24,951 nt of DNA, from contig NMRA01000293.1 of the NCBI GenBank assembly GCA_002633005.1, forward strand, positions 424,756 to 449,706, given 5' to 3'. A model generated the notes under the pieces. That model had not been told where the DNA came from. It ran no database searches and saw only the letters and a program-made list of their open reading frames with translations. Made by a program: the position numbers and the translations under genes. The stretch comes from Phoronis australis. Taxonomy: Eukaryota > Phoronida > Phoronidae. Shown here in pieces: positions 1 to 12,100 of the stretch. Position 1 is the first letter of the stretch; each line of letters begins with the position of its first letter.

Positions 1-110
1 AGAGATTTCCCAAGTCTTATGAAGAACATCGAGTCGCATGTTACTGCATTAGATGGAATGACAGCTGAATGTGTCACTTCTCATATCAACTACCAGAGCA
101 TTTGTGATAG
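1..110 (+). CDS. SHOC1: SHOC1 exon, left edge of window
   Basis: Frame 1 is open from the first base (RDFPSLMKNIESHVTALDGM, later HINYQSICD) and ends at the donor GATAG|GTAATA in phase 2. The exon starts outside the window. Low conservation makes it less certain than later exons, but its phase matches the next exon. Confidence 0.6.
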
Positions 111-3100
111 GTAATAAACCAAAACTCTGGGCTGGGTTATTTAAAACCCATGGGGGTAGTAAAACAGTTATTTTTAACTGCGTTATAACTACCCATGGAT
201 GGTCAGTAGTCTGGTAGATAAACGACTAGGTCAGGTTTGTGAGTTCAATTCCCTATCTTATTCAACTATTGTTCCCAAGTTTTTCTCACAGCTTTCTTCT
301 CAGTAAATGCCCAAAAATTCACTGGAGTTCCTCCCATCAACCACGGTTGCTCATGAGAGTGAGATCTGAAATCTGGGTTTGAGCTTATATCCCTACTGTT
401 GTCGTAGGTAATCAATCAGTGAACAAAATCGCTCTACATATAGGGGTCACTTGGCTCAGACTAATCACCCATGCATTCATTACGTCATTAACTAAATAGT
501 TCTCAGTTGAAGTCGCTCATTTTTAAAAGATATGATCATGGCAATTAAAAAAGTTTTCATAGTCATTTTCTCATTTCTGTTTTATAACGCCAATACAAGA
601 AAATTGCAGGGACTGGTTGTGGGTGGATTAATGCTTCATTGAAAGACAGTTCTGAACTGATTTTTATTGTAACAGTAATGAGTCTGGCAATTATCTTCCA
701 AGAGTAAATGATTGTGTTGTTTACCGATAAGGCTTGCAAACAAAGCTAGATCTTACTGATATTGTGTTTGGCAAATTTGGCAATGCCATTTTCCAGCTGC
801 TCAAGGAAACCATGCAGATATGCAACATACAGCTGGATGATCGTGCTCCAGGAAATATGCCACAGTCATGCATTTGCCAAGACTGCTGGATACAAATTTT
901 CCTTGTGCCTAGAGCTTATAGTCAAAGAGTGTTATTGTTATTTTTGACTTATGTTGGGGCAGTTAATTTATCGCATACCACACTCTGTTATGCACAGATG
1001 GTACTTTGTTCAATAAGATGTGCAACATAAACTCCCCCTTTTCCCATTGCAGTGTCCTAACTGAAGACTTGTTATCTTAGTTTATTGTTTGTGTATTAAA
1101 GACTAGACAGGATCAACTGCCTGGTGGTGTACAGTGGCCATATTAGAAGTGACTTCCCCTGGGCACAGTTCTCTCTAGTGCTGGACTATGAACACGAGGA
1201 ACAGTCAGGCTGGCAGGTGATGTGTGAGCGACAGAAGATACGATACATAGCATTGCATATAATTGGGGAGGCCAGTTGTGATGTGGGTGAGTTTATGTTG
1301 TCTCTTCTAAATGTCTTTGAAGTGTTGCAACTTCTACATCACAAAAATGCAAAAGTATTGTGCTGAGACACATCTTGAATTTCACACAAAAACATTAATC
1401 TAGTCAACATGTATGGTAATGTTGTCTATGGTTTTTATGTTGTTCATCTCTGTCCGACATCCGTCGTCTTGCATCCGTCTTGTGTCCACAGCTGTTTGTC
1501 CTTAACTTCTTCAAAGATCTTTTTGAAATTTGGTGGGTGTGTTCCTATGGAAGTGACGACGAATGAAGACAACTTTATGACAATATTATTTTTTTTGTTT
1601 GCTTTCACAACTACCAAGTCCATTGTTGGATCTTTACGAAAACATGACAAATCAAAGAAGTGATGTAATCCGACAATTTTTAAGCAACTCCAGTGAGTTG
1701 TGGACTCCCTAGTGGCACTTTTGGTCTTTTGTTGGTTTTTTGTGGTGTCCTCTTCTATATTTGTTAAACAGCTTGAAGGATCATCATGAAATTTGAGGAA
1801 CGTTGTTGCTTTTGAGGAGAAAATAGCATGGGTGAGAAACAACATGACCGCCGGTCCTCTAAGCAGGACCTCTGGGGACGAAATGGGACGCCGCACCAGA
1901 AAATGGGACTGACGCACCTAAAAACATGACCGCCCCACCACAAAACAGGACCGCCGGGGACTAAAACCGCAATGACTAGCAGGCCTAAGATTTATTACCA
2001 TTAGGCCTACACAGATCATACAATGGAGCTATATACGTATGCATATGCAGGTCTTGTGCCGATTAATTCACCGAAATCTTTTGTGTGCAACAGAGGACAC
2101 TTCGCTTTGTAATATGCGGCGCTTTTGAGTTTTACTCATCACCAGGCTCCCGGCTGCGGTATGTGACTTATAAACAGTTGAAAGGTCAACATTTAATAAA
2201 TCTAACACAAAACAACCACGTTGTATGCTTTTGAGCTAAATAATCCACTGCGTAAGTTTTAGAACAAAATGAAAATCATTTTCTTCAGTTTGACGTTTAA
2301 AGTTAGTCAAGTAAAAAAACAGGCGTTCTGGTTCTCGGGTGAAGCATCATCATACAACCTGCCTTTGTGTGGCAAAGCTGTATACTAAATATACAGCTTT
2401 GCGCCCGTGTGGGTAAAAAACTGAACATGTAAAATCTTCATCTCGTGAATTTGTGTTATTAACGACACTCTTCCTTGAGTAAACTAAATTATTTCATCGG
2501 CGCTCGAGAAAAATTGTCGTTCTGTCGTTATTCTGCGTTCTCTTAAGTTGGCTTACATTGGCCGGTTCCTTTTCCCCCCGATTCTTCAGTCAACTGTTCT
2601 TCTACGAGGTTGCGTACCTGGCACAACAAATTATCGAAACTGGTTTCATTTCGTTATAAGTTTTTAGTATTTTAATACCAGCAAACCGAATTTCAGAACA
2701 AATCTTGTTGCCGCGAAGTTGTCATCATCTTCCAAAAGATGTCGCACAATTTTTCTGAGGAAATGGAGCGTGCACATGTCATGAGCGCGACAGACTTATT
2801 GTTAATAGTTCATATATTGTTTTTCACTCATACGGTTGCAACCTGCAACTGGTTAGTGTTGGTTGATGCCTAGATTTTGCATGTGCCTGCGCCGGTCGCG
2901 CACTCTACTACATGTTGATGTACCGTAATCGTTCGGGTTAACGCCCTGGGCGGTTAAATTGGCGAACCCAAAAAATCGGGGGTGGGCGGTTAACCAGACA
3001 TGGGCGCTTAAACGTGAAATTTCAAGAAATCGGGGGGGGGNNNNNNNNNGTAAGTTTCACGACGAGGTGACTAGCAGAACTACCCGGGCTGTGGGAAATT

Positions 3101-6100
3101 TCGGGGATGTAACGGAGCTCAATAACGCTAATCAAGCTTTATTTTAGCGATAGTCTTTACACAGCTATCTGACCGGTTACGTCATAACCCGCAGTATCAC
3201 ACAAAGGCCTTAACTACTCAGTCCCCGGTGGTCCTGTTTTGTGGTGGGGCGGTCATGTTTTTAGGTGCGTCAGTCCTGTTTTGTGGTGGGGTGGTCATGT
3301 TTTTAGGAGCGTCAGTCCTGCTTTGGGTGAGTCGGTCCGATTTAGAGGACCGGCGGTCATGTTTTTTCTCACCCGTGAATAGGCAATATTGATTTTTAGA
3401 CGGATTGGAATACCACCATGCCCCTATTATGGTAGTTTTAGTTTTTTTACACCTGCCTATCTATCAAGGGTCATCCTGCCTATCTATCAAGGGTCATAGT
3501 GGAATTTACAGAAAAATGAGATATAGCTGAACATTTCACATAATTACAAAAAAACTGTTTAATTATCCTGGTGTACGTAATAATCTGTTTTCAGTGGAAA
3601 AATGATTATATTTTGTAGACAATGTCTTGCAAAGTGGAGGTTTTCAAATTAAAGTCATTTGCTCACCTGCAATAATAAGAAACAAAAGACTTCTTCACCT
3701 CCTTGAATCCCGGTAAGTTGGCAATGTTTACTGATTACAGTATACTACATAGCTTCACCACATCCTATGCACTCAATCAGGCTGTTAAACTTTTTCTTCA
3801 AATTAAACATTTTGTTAAGGTAACTGTCTGATTGAAGGACCTTTTCAACAAATCTCTGTATTTATCCAAATATGTATAAAACTATAGATATATATATATA
3901 AGTTTATAATTTCAGAAACTAGAAAGCCTTAGTGTAGAGATTAATTTTTCTCTTTTTATCAATCCAATTTTGTTTAATATAAATGTTCAAGATGAAATCT
4001 CAAAAATGATGTTTCTCAATAATTTCCTTCTTTATGTAACTAAAAGTGTCGGAGAGCAGCGCATAAATCCTAGTATCTGAAAGTTTCACCCATTTCTGAT
4101 ATATATTCCAAAGTTGGCCAAATTTGGGTATTTTTCTAGAATCTTACATAACCTTAACCACAACAAGATTCTTTATACAAGCAATAGCAAGCCATTTTAT
4201 TTGGTGACAGTCTGACCATTCAATTCACATAATGATTCCAATAGGTATGTGTTATGTCATCAGCGTGTAAAATATAGCTGGCAAGTCTAAACAGTACCAC
4301 CATAACGTGCATGAGTGTTAGATTATTGTATGGTGACCATATCTGAATTACCGAACTTAAAAATGCTCAACTGTCTATCTTTTAAACCATTTAGATTGTG
4401 TAGTTCGTTTCTGCTGTGATGAATTAGTATTTTTTGTTTACTTTATGTTTTATTTTATATCATTTTATAAGCTGTTGTTGGAATCATTTGCTGTGGAAGA
4501 CATTATGTGTCAACGGTTATTTGGGGAATGTTTAAGGAAGAAATGTGTAAAATGTGGTTACTATTAAAAATGTATGACTTGTACATGTATTTTAGGTACA
4601 ACATTGAGGTATGTGAAAGGAACTACAACTTACTGGTGCAGTCCAACCTTACTTTCCACGCTGATTTAGAACTGGATGAGCAGACATGTGTCATTATTCA
4701 AGAGGAGAATCAGCTGACAGAAAGCTCTGCCCTTGATGGACTCATTGCTCGAGTGACAGCATTGTGTCTGAAATTTACACTTTGTTGGATTGCGATACTC
4801 TCCTCCACGCCAAAGTGAGAAATAAATAAATTAATACATAAAGTGACTATCTTTTCCATCACAATTAAAACCTATATTATGACAATGAAAATTTTTAAGA
4901 CATCTAGTTGGAGATATAAAAGAAAAAAATTAAAATGAATACCACATGAAACTGTTAACTAACATTTAACAATGTTACACCCCTTATCCTGCTGGTTTCA
5001 GCTTGGCTACTTAAATGCGGAAGTTTAATCGAGCCTGACCAAAAATTTTTTACTTTGAATTTTATATTCATTGTTAATCAAATACCAGGCATTCCATTAC
5101 CATTGTCTCTTTCACAATTTAACTTTGACCACAAAATTACCTCAGATTGATGGTTGTGTTCTCTTCCTTACCAAAGTGAGTAATGATAGGCATTTGTTTC
5201 CCCATACTTTAACCATAATACAGTCACAATTGTAGCAGTATTACTCCTTTTGATATTGGATTGGGTGCATGCAGCTTACTTCCAAAACTTGCCAATCAAC
5301 AGCCATATTGGTTGCTGTACTTAAATATGGAGACTTAGACAAGTCAACTTACTGAGTTAAGTCTTTGTTTAAAAGCAACTATACAATTTATCGTTAGTCC
5401 CGCAAGTCACTACTTGGTATGGAATGACTGAACAGTAAAAACTGTCAATTTCTTAAGTTGTTTTTTTTGACATCTAATTGCACTGAGAATGGGTGTAATT
5501 AAGCAACATGACTTTTACCCTGACTAATATGTTATTTAAGTCATCAGGTTTGTAAAATCCAGTTATTTGTAACTCATGTCTTTCTTATACGTAGACTGGC
5601 TGTTAACCTCTGTAAGCTGTATGGGGTGTGTGCAAACTTCTCACCAAAGCTTGATGACTATCAAGTGAAGGTAACTGCTGCCTTCACATTTTATTGACTG
5701 CAGTTTTCTTAAAGCTGACAGATACTTAAAAGCTAACATGTTTGATGACAGGTGTCTTACAAGTCATGGTAGGAATCAATGTATTCTTTAAGTTATTTTT
5801 GTAGAAGTATTTGACAAAATTGAAATTACATTTTGTGGTCTTTCAAAGTGAAGAAATATCAAATTCTTTTCATCATTTTGAAAAGATGTTCATGCATCTA
5901 AACGGCAATTATTGTATTAAAGAAAAACATTTTGACATATTCTAGTATTGTTTTTGTTTCTGAAATTTTAACAAGCAGTCTGTTCCAGCTATATTTGATA
6001 GCTGTAACTGAAAACTTTTAGCTGCGACAGATCACGACTGCTAACTGCCTTCTCAGTGGCTATTACAACTGGCTTATCCTGTCTCGTTCCTTTCTCAGAT

Positions 6101-9100
6101 AGTATTCTGCAGCTCTATAGAAGACCTGGCCCATATAGTCAGATGTGCTGCCGATTATGCTATGGAGAACTCTCAGAGATTGTCCTCTGGAAAATGGCTG
6201 CAGAGGGAATACCTTGCCTCAAATATGACTGTGGTGAGTTTCTGTCAAGCAGTCTCAATGTGTTGTTCTCCATAACACATCGAATATCTTTTTTTCGAAA
6301 AGTCACTGTTATACAGTATGTTATTTTTAGAAAGTAAACACATTTGGGGTATTTAACCTCAGTCAAACAAATAGGTACAAAGAAGCAGGTACCTGGTAAA
6401 TAATAATTTTTCTACAGCGACCTAATACTCTGTTAAAAAACAGTGATAATCTATATTTGTATATTATTTATAGTGTGTGATTACGTCTTGTGTATCTGTT
6501 CTTAATGAAACTTGCTGTATACTGTTCTACTGACCTATGTTCTCCGGGTATGATAATAATTAACTATATAGACTTCAACTAATAAAGTTGCCTCTGTTTC
6601 AGAATTTTAATAAATTTCTCAATATAAATCCCCAACTCATAGGCTATTGTTTGGAACTGAAATAATTAAAACTCGAACTTTATTTTAGCATGAAAAATGC
6701 CTTTTAACTTTTCCCACATTGAACTCATTTACGTAAGTGTAAACTCATTTGGCTTTTGTTTTGTGTATAACCTCTTTCCCTCACTCAGTGGTTTTAAAGA
6801 GGCAAAAAATAACTTTCGATTTAGGCCACTTACCCTATGTCCCCACAGTTTGTTGTTGCTTGAGACCAGATTCTAAAATAACTAACTGACATTTTTTCCA
6901 AGCCCACAATCCACTTGTCATCGAGTGAGGAACAAGTTGACCAATCAGGGTGAAGGATATAATCTTTGTACACAAAATGCAACTTGAAAATTGACCAGTA
7001 TTGCATGGCACACTTCAAGTGTAATAACTTATGATCTGCACTCGAATAATGCAGCATGATTGGTTAAAGTTGAATCTGAGTTCTGAGATTAGATCCTGGA
7101 CCCAGGTTTACTGTCGTAAGTGGTCTAAATCAAAAATTGGGTTTATGGCTGCCTTAACTAACATTTGTTTATATTGACATTCATTTTGTCGCATTCCCAT
7201 TGGAGAAACTCCAGTCTATCGCTAGTACTCCACTTACCTTTCCCAGCAACTGGCAACATTGCAGTTACCATTATCTCTAGATGAAACACCAGATGCTGTA
7301 TTTGAACCATACTCTTGAACTAATGGATTCCTGATAAAAAACCTATCTTGATGTAGGTAATTGGAAATGAAAAACTCAGGAATCGGACAAAATGTCTCAT
7401 TGAGTCTTGTGATTTATGTCGCGACCTCTAATGATTACTCCAGCAGAAGTGGAGTTAACATTTCCCACTGCAGTGGAGTTCTGCAATTTTGCCCTTTAAT
7501 CCACCTTTTTGAGAGGAGTTGCCATGTCTATTAAGTCCGAAAGTTATGCTTTCTCATAGAGCAGAACTCTTCAAAACAGGAGTTGTAGTGTTGGTGGGAA
7601 AGCGACATTAGAAATTAATATGAGCAACGCAACTGCATTGCAGAGTTTCTGTTATTAAATACACTACTTTAATGTTTCTCTTTGTCTTTAGGTAATTTTC
7701 ATAATTTAATATTTGATTCAACATTTGTATTGATTCGCTAGTATTTGATTAGCAGCCATGACTTACTAAATATTAACTGCATTCCAAGTAACACGTCAAT
7801 TTCTGACAATATGTTGAACTCCACAATTTAGCAAACCTGGTGTAAGGCACTTCCAAGCTTGCTGCTAATATTTATACATTGGTTTTACAGGTTCATAATA
7901 CTTAATCTAGTTGTGGTTGTTACTATTCAGAGTTTTGGAACTACTTAAAAGGGACATCTTCTAGAAACGTGCTACAATGTACTTCATTCATGCTGGTAGA
8001 GACAGTGTTTGCTGACCACCTGTGGTGTTTAACTCTTCACAATAGAGTTGATGCTTCTTGTTTCTCGCTTGTCTCATTAGGAGTCAGCTGATGTTGGAAC
8101 ACAACACTTTGGAAGCCTTGATGACCATGTCTTTACAGGAGTTAGTAGATAAGTTTCCATGGATACCGAATAAGGTTCTAAAGGTTTGTTTTTGCATTAA
8201 TTTTCACTGGACTTAAGTATATGATTATGCGGTTATAGATCATCACATTGATATGGTATAAGTAAGAATAAGTCTTCTTACACATTGAGGTTTGCTTCAG
8301 TTTAGAACAAAGAATGCATGAACAATCATGAATCAGTCGAAATATATTGAAAAACAGGAACAATATCCTAAGTCTCTCATGGCGCAACACCAGCAATTAA
8401 AATTAAACTATAATTTCTTTCAAATTCTGTTACTTTTGAAAAAAGTAGTAAAGTTGTGATTGTTCTTTTTGTATTTTTAGGATCCAACAAAAATCACATC
8501 AGTTCTATGAGTTACTGATGTGAGCTAAACTCAAAAATTTTGCTTGATGTTAGAATTAACGGTTTAATCAATTTCAACTGTTAAATGTGTGCATATTTAA
8601 ATATTCTGTGCAGGGTCTCTACAATTCCGCTCACCAACAGACTGGTCTTAATCTCAGAACTTCAAGAGAAAAAGTCATCCATACGCCACAAGTTCCTTTT
8701 AGGTACTGTGAATATTAATATATAATTCATCTTACTAGTAAAACAAATATATTGAAACAGAATTGATAGGCGCAAAACTAGTCACATAGTAATTCTGAAA
8801 AGAAGCAATTGAAATTTGAATCATTCGCTTAGAATGCTAGTTGTCATTAAAGGCATTTTCGAAACGAAGTGAATAAGAGATGAGTCTTGAGGTAATTAAG
8901 GTTCCAGTCATGACAATTACCAACTAAAGCTTGTCAAGAATGCCAATAAATCAAAATGCCTGACCCTGTACATCTCTACTGAGCTACATGTGCTGAGATC
9001 AAAGACTTATTCAAAAGACCAAATCCTACATACATTTACAATAAAGACTTGTAAGTCATGTGTACATTCTGATACGATATCTCCATAATGCATCTTTTAC

Positions 9101-12100
9101 AGGGAATCTAGTACACGCAGATCACCTATGACTTGTGATGCATCACAGTTGAGCAATGTTTCCAACCACAGAGACAACCTTCCTGTTGACAACGAAGAAA
9201 GTGATAGATGTCCCAGATACCATAAAGTGCCTAAACAGAGTGCCGCGGAAGATTCTGTTCAGCAGTATGAATACTTGCCTGATGTAGGGCACGACGCCAT
9301 GTCTGCATCACAAGATTTGCCATATCTTAGCCAACCACTCACCAATGAGTTTGAACGAGCCATGTTACAGAACCAAACAGAACCATACTTGTGTAGCAGT
9401 GAAGAAGAGATAGGGGCAGTGTTAAAAGAAGAGCATGACTTTGACATTATTGGTATAGAAGATAAACCCAGAAGTGAGAATAATGTGCTTCATTTGCATA
9501 ACAGAGTTCTTGAAGGCTGTGAAGAGTCGAGGCCTCATAGAGAAGCATGGCCGAGTCCCTTCAATAACCAGTCTTCAACTTCATCTCGCACTAACCATGG
9601 AGTGGATACATTTAACATAAGGATGAAAGGATATGGTCAAGAGAACATTAAGTACCGTAGGGTAGAGGTTGATTGCACAAATGCTAACAACCAGTGTCCA
9701 ACGTTAGCAAAGGGGAGTGATCTGTATATAGAGAATGACAGAAATCGTCTAAGTGCATGGTCAAAACTGGACTGTGACTATAGCAGAGGTCAGAGTTCAA
9801 CAGCCACCAGGAGACTGGTTCCAGGCAGAGGAGGACGGATTAATTCCCAATTGTACACCGACCACATGGAAAATGATGGCAGTCGACTCAGTGTTAAGTT
9901 ATTTAATTACATGGACAATAAATCATATACTGCTTGTCAACTAAGTCTAACCACATTGAGGAGTGATTAAGAGTAGATCATGCAACTGTTAAACAGAACT
10001 TTGTTTTGTTGCTTGCTTTGAACTTTTCAGTTATTTTCCACAATATTTTTTGTTTGCAGGCTACTTCACTAGCTCACAGATTCCAGCTTCTTGTTTGGCA
10101 AACTGGAGTAACAAGCCAAGGCCTTTAAGTAATGCAACGGTAACGCCACCTAATGCTAAAATAGGCTTTGCCCAACGTTTTGTGAGGAATCAAACTGAAA
10201 GTCAGGTGCAAGGTGAGGTTTTCATGGGCATATTTGGGTCCTTTGCACTCAATTAAAAATGCCGTTTTAAAGTCTTAATGTATGTAATATAGGTGAACAG
10301 TTCTAACATGCAAAATGTCAGGATTTCAATTTTTTAACAACCTAGGAATTGGAAATCACTGCTATGTATCTCCAAAATCTTTTAAAATTTCCTGAAAAAG
10401 TTGATGGATTATGGAAGTTGCATCTGGAGAACAAATTTAATTTTTCAAAATACTCTTTTAAGGAAGTGGAATGGAGAGGGGTGGCCATAAAGTGTATTAT
10501 TTAATAATTATATGCTTTAATGTGTTAAGGTCAGTAATAATTATATGCTTTAATGTGTTAAGGTCAGTAATAATTATATGCTTTAATATGTTAAGGTCAG
10601 TAATAATTATAGACGGTCCCTTTCTGTTAACATTCCTTTCACAGCTAATAATTTTTTTCCATATACATATATATCAGCAGACTACGATAACCATCTGTCT
10701 CCAACTACGGACCTTTCACCTGGAAGATCAACACCTGCCCAGCCAGAGTATTCTCTGTTGTCACTGGTATGAAACGCATTATACAAAATGTGGGTGTTTG
10801 AAAAACTCAAGTCCAGTTTCTGGTATTCGCTGTCATAACCGGTATCCCAAATGACGTTGAAGGTCAGTTTATGAACAGAACAACTAAGAGTAACGTGACT
10901 GTTCAAGCATTTCATAAGGTTATGTAGAACCTTAGGAAAATGTCAAAGTTTGACTAATTTCTGAACGTCACAGCCCAGAAATGACTGATTGGATTTGTAA
11001 TAAAACTTTCACATATCATGCTTTATCCACTGCTCCTCAGGACGCTGTTAGGAATTGTATTTTGCAAAAAATCAAAACTATGATTTGTGATTTTCATGAA
11101 ATACTCAGTTTCACAAAATGAAAACGAAATGTTTGAAAAAACTGTAACAGCATTTTTGATATCTCAAATGAAACATTTTTTATCTCGTAATACACTTTGA
11201 TTATGATACCGATACTGTCATTTTCCTGTCAATGTACCTATTTTGCTAAATTTTACTAAAAGGTATGATCATGTGACCCAATTACTGGCAGAATAATACA
11301 GACCTTCAACTTTGATAATATATAGTACTTTTACTGAGTAAAAACCCAGTTTTTTTAGATATTTGCCTAAAAGGCACTTGTCAATAAGGTCTTACAAAAC
11401 CTTAATTCATGGGTGTTCAGAGATTCTTTAGGATGTTTGCTAAGAATCAGAATTTTTGTTGTATCACAAAAACAAACTTGCCTTGAAAATTGTGCTTTAG
11501 TTTGTCTGTAAACTAAAATTCTTCACGAGTCAAATTTCATTTATTAACACGCGAGTGTACCATTGGAATCCAAACTGAATGCTATTTTCAGAGCAGAAGA
11601 GAACGTGATCAGTGTGTGCCGTCCATAAAGCAGAATGTTTGTCAAGGTTGGATATTTTTGCCATTGCAGCAATACTAGCATTAGTTGGACTAGCATCAGT
11701 TAGGTCTTCCTCAACCCAGGCATAATGTTGCAATAAGATTGTTCTAGTATGTCTTTTCGGCCCTTCAGATCAGTTGAATTTTGCCTTGCTCTGACAAAAA
11801 ATTTTGATCCAATTACATCCGACTTATTCAAGTTTCCAGTGTGCTGTTAAAACAGTACGTGACTATGGGTAAATTTAAAGATCATTCAATGAACGATTTT
11901 AGCAAACCTGTTTTACCACCTTTGGAGGCAAAGTCAAGATTTTACTTTCTGACATAGTGTCTAAAGCTCTTATATCGTGGCCATATTCAACTACGGTATG
12001 CTATATGTTTTGAGTCTTTCAATAATCAATGTCACATTGAAATTTGGCAGTTAAGGGTTTTACGGGTTGTCCTATGCACTTTCTCGTTACATAATTTTTA

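Noticed and set aside
1444-1917. 157-codon minus-strand open frame
   Set aside because: It runs across the transposon boundary and a dispersed-repeat-like tract and shows no domain; it is not conserved with either unit.
1827-3377. Calling the inverted-repeat element a Transib/ProtoRAG relative
   Set aside because: Only the 5-bp duplication and a CAC start on one end agree; the other end is CAT, there is no recognisable heptamer/nonamer layout and no transposase.
10471-10854. 127-codon plus-strand open frame
   Set aside because: It exists because the 33-bp tandem repeat is a multiple of three; it crosses a SHOC1 acceptor in the wrong frame.
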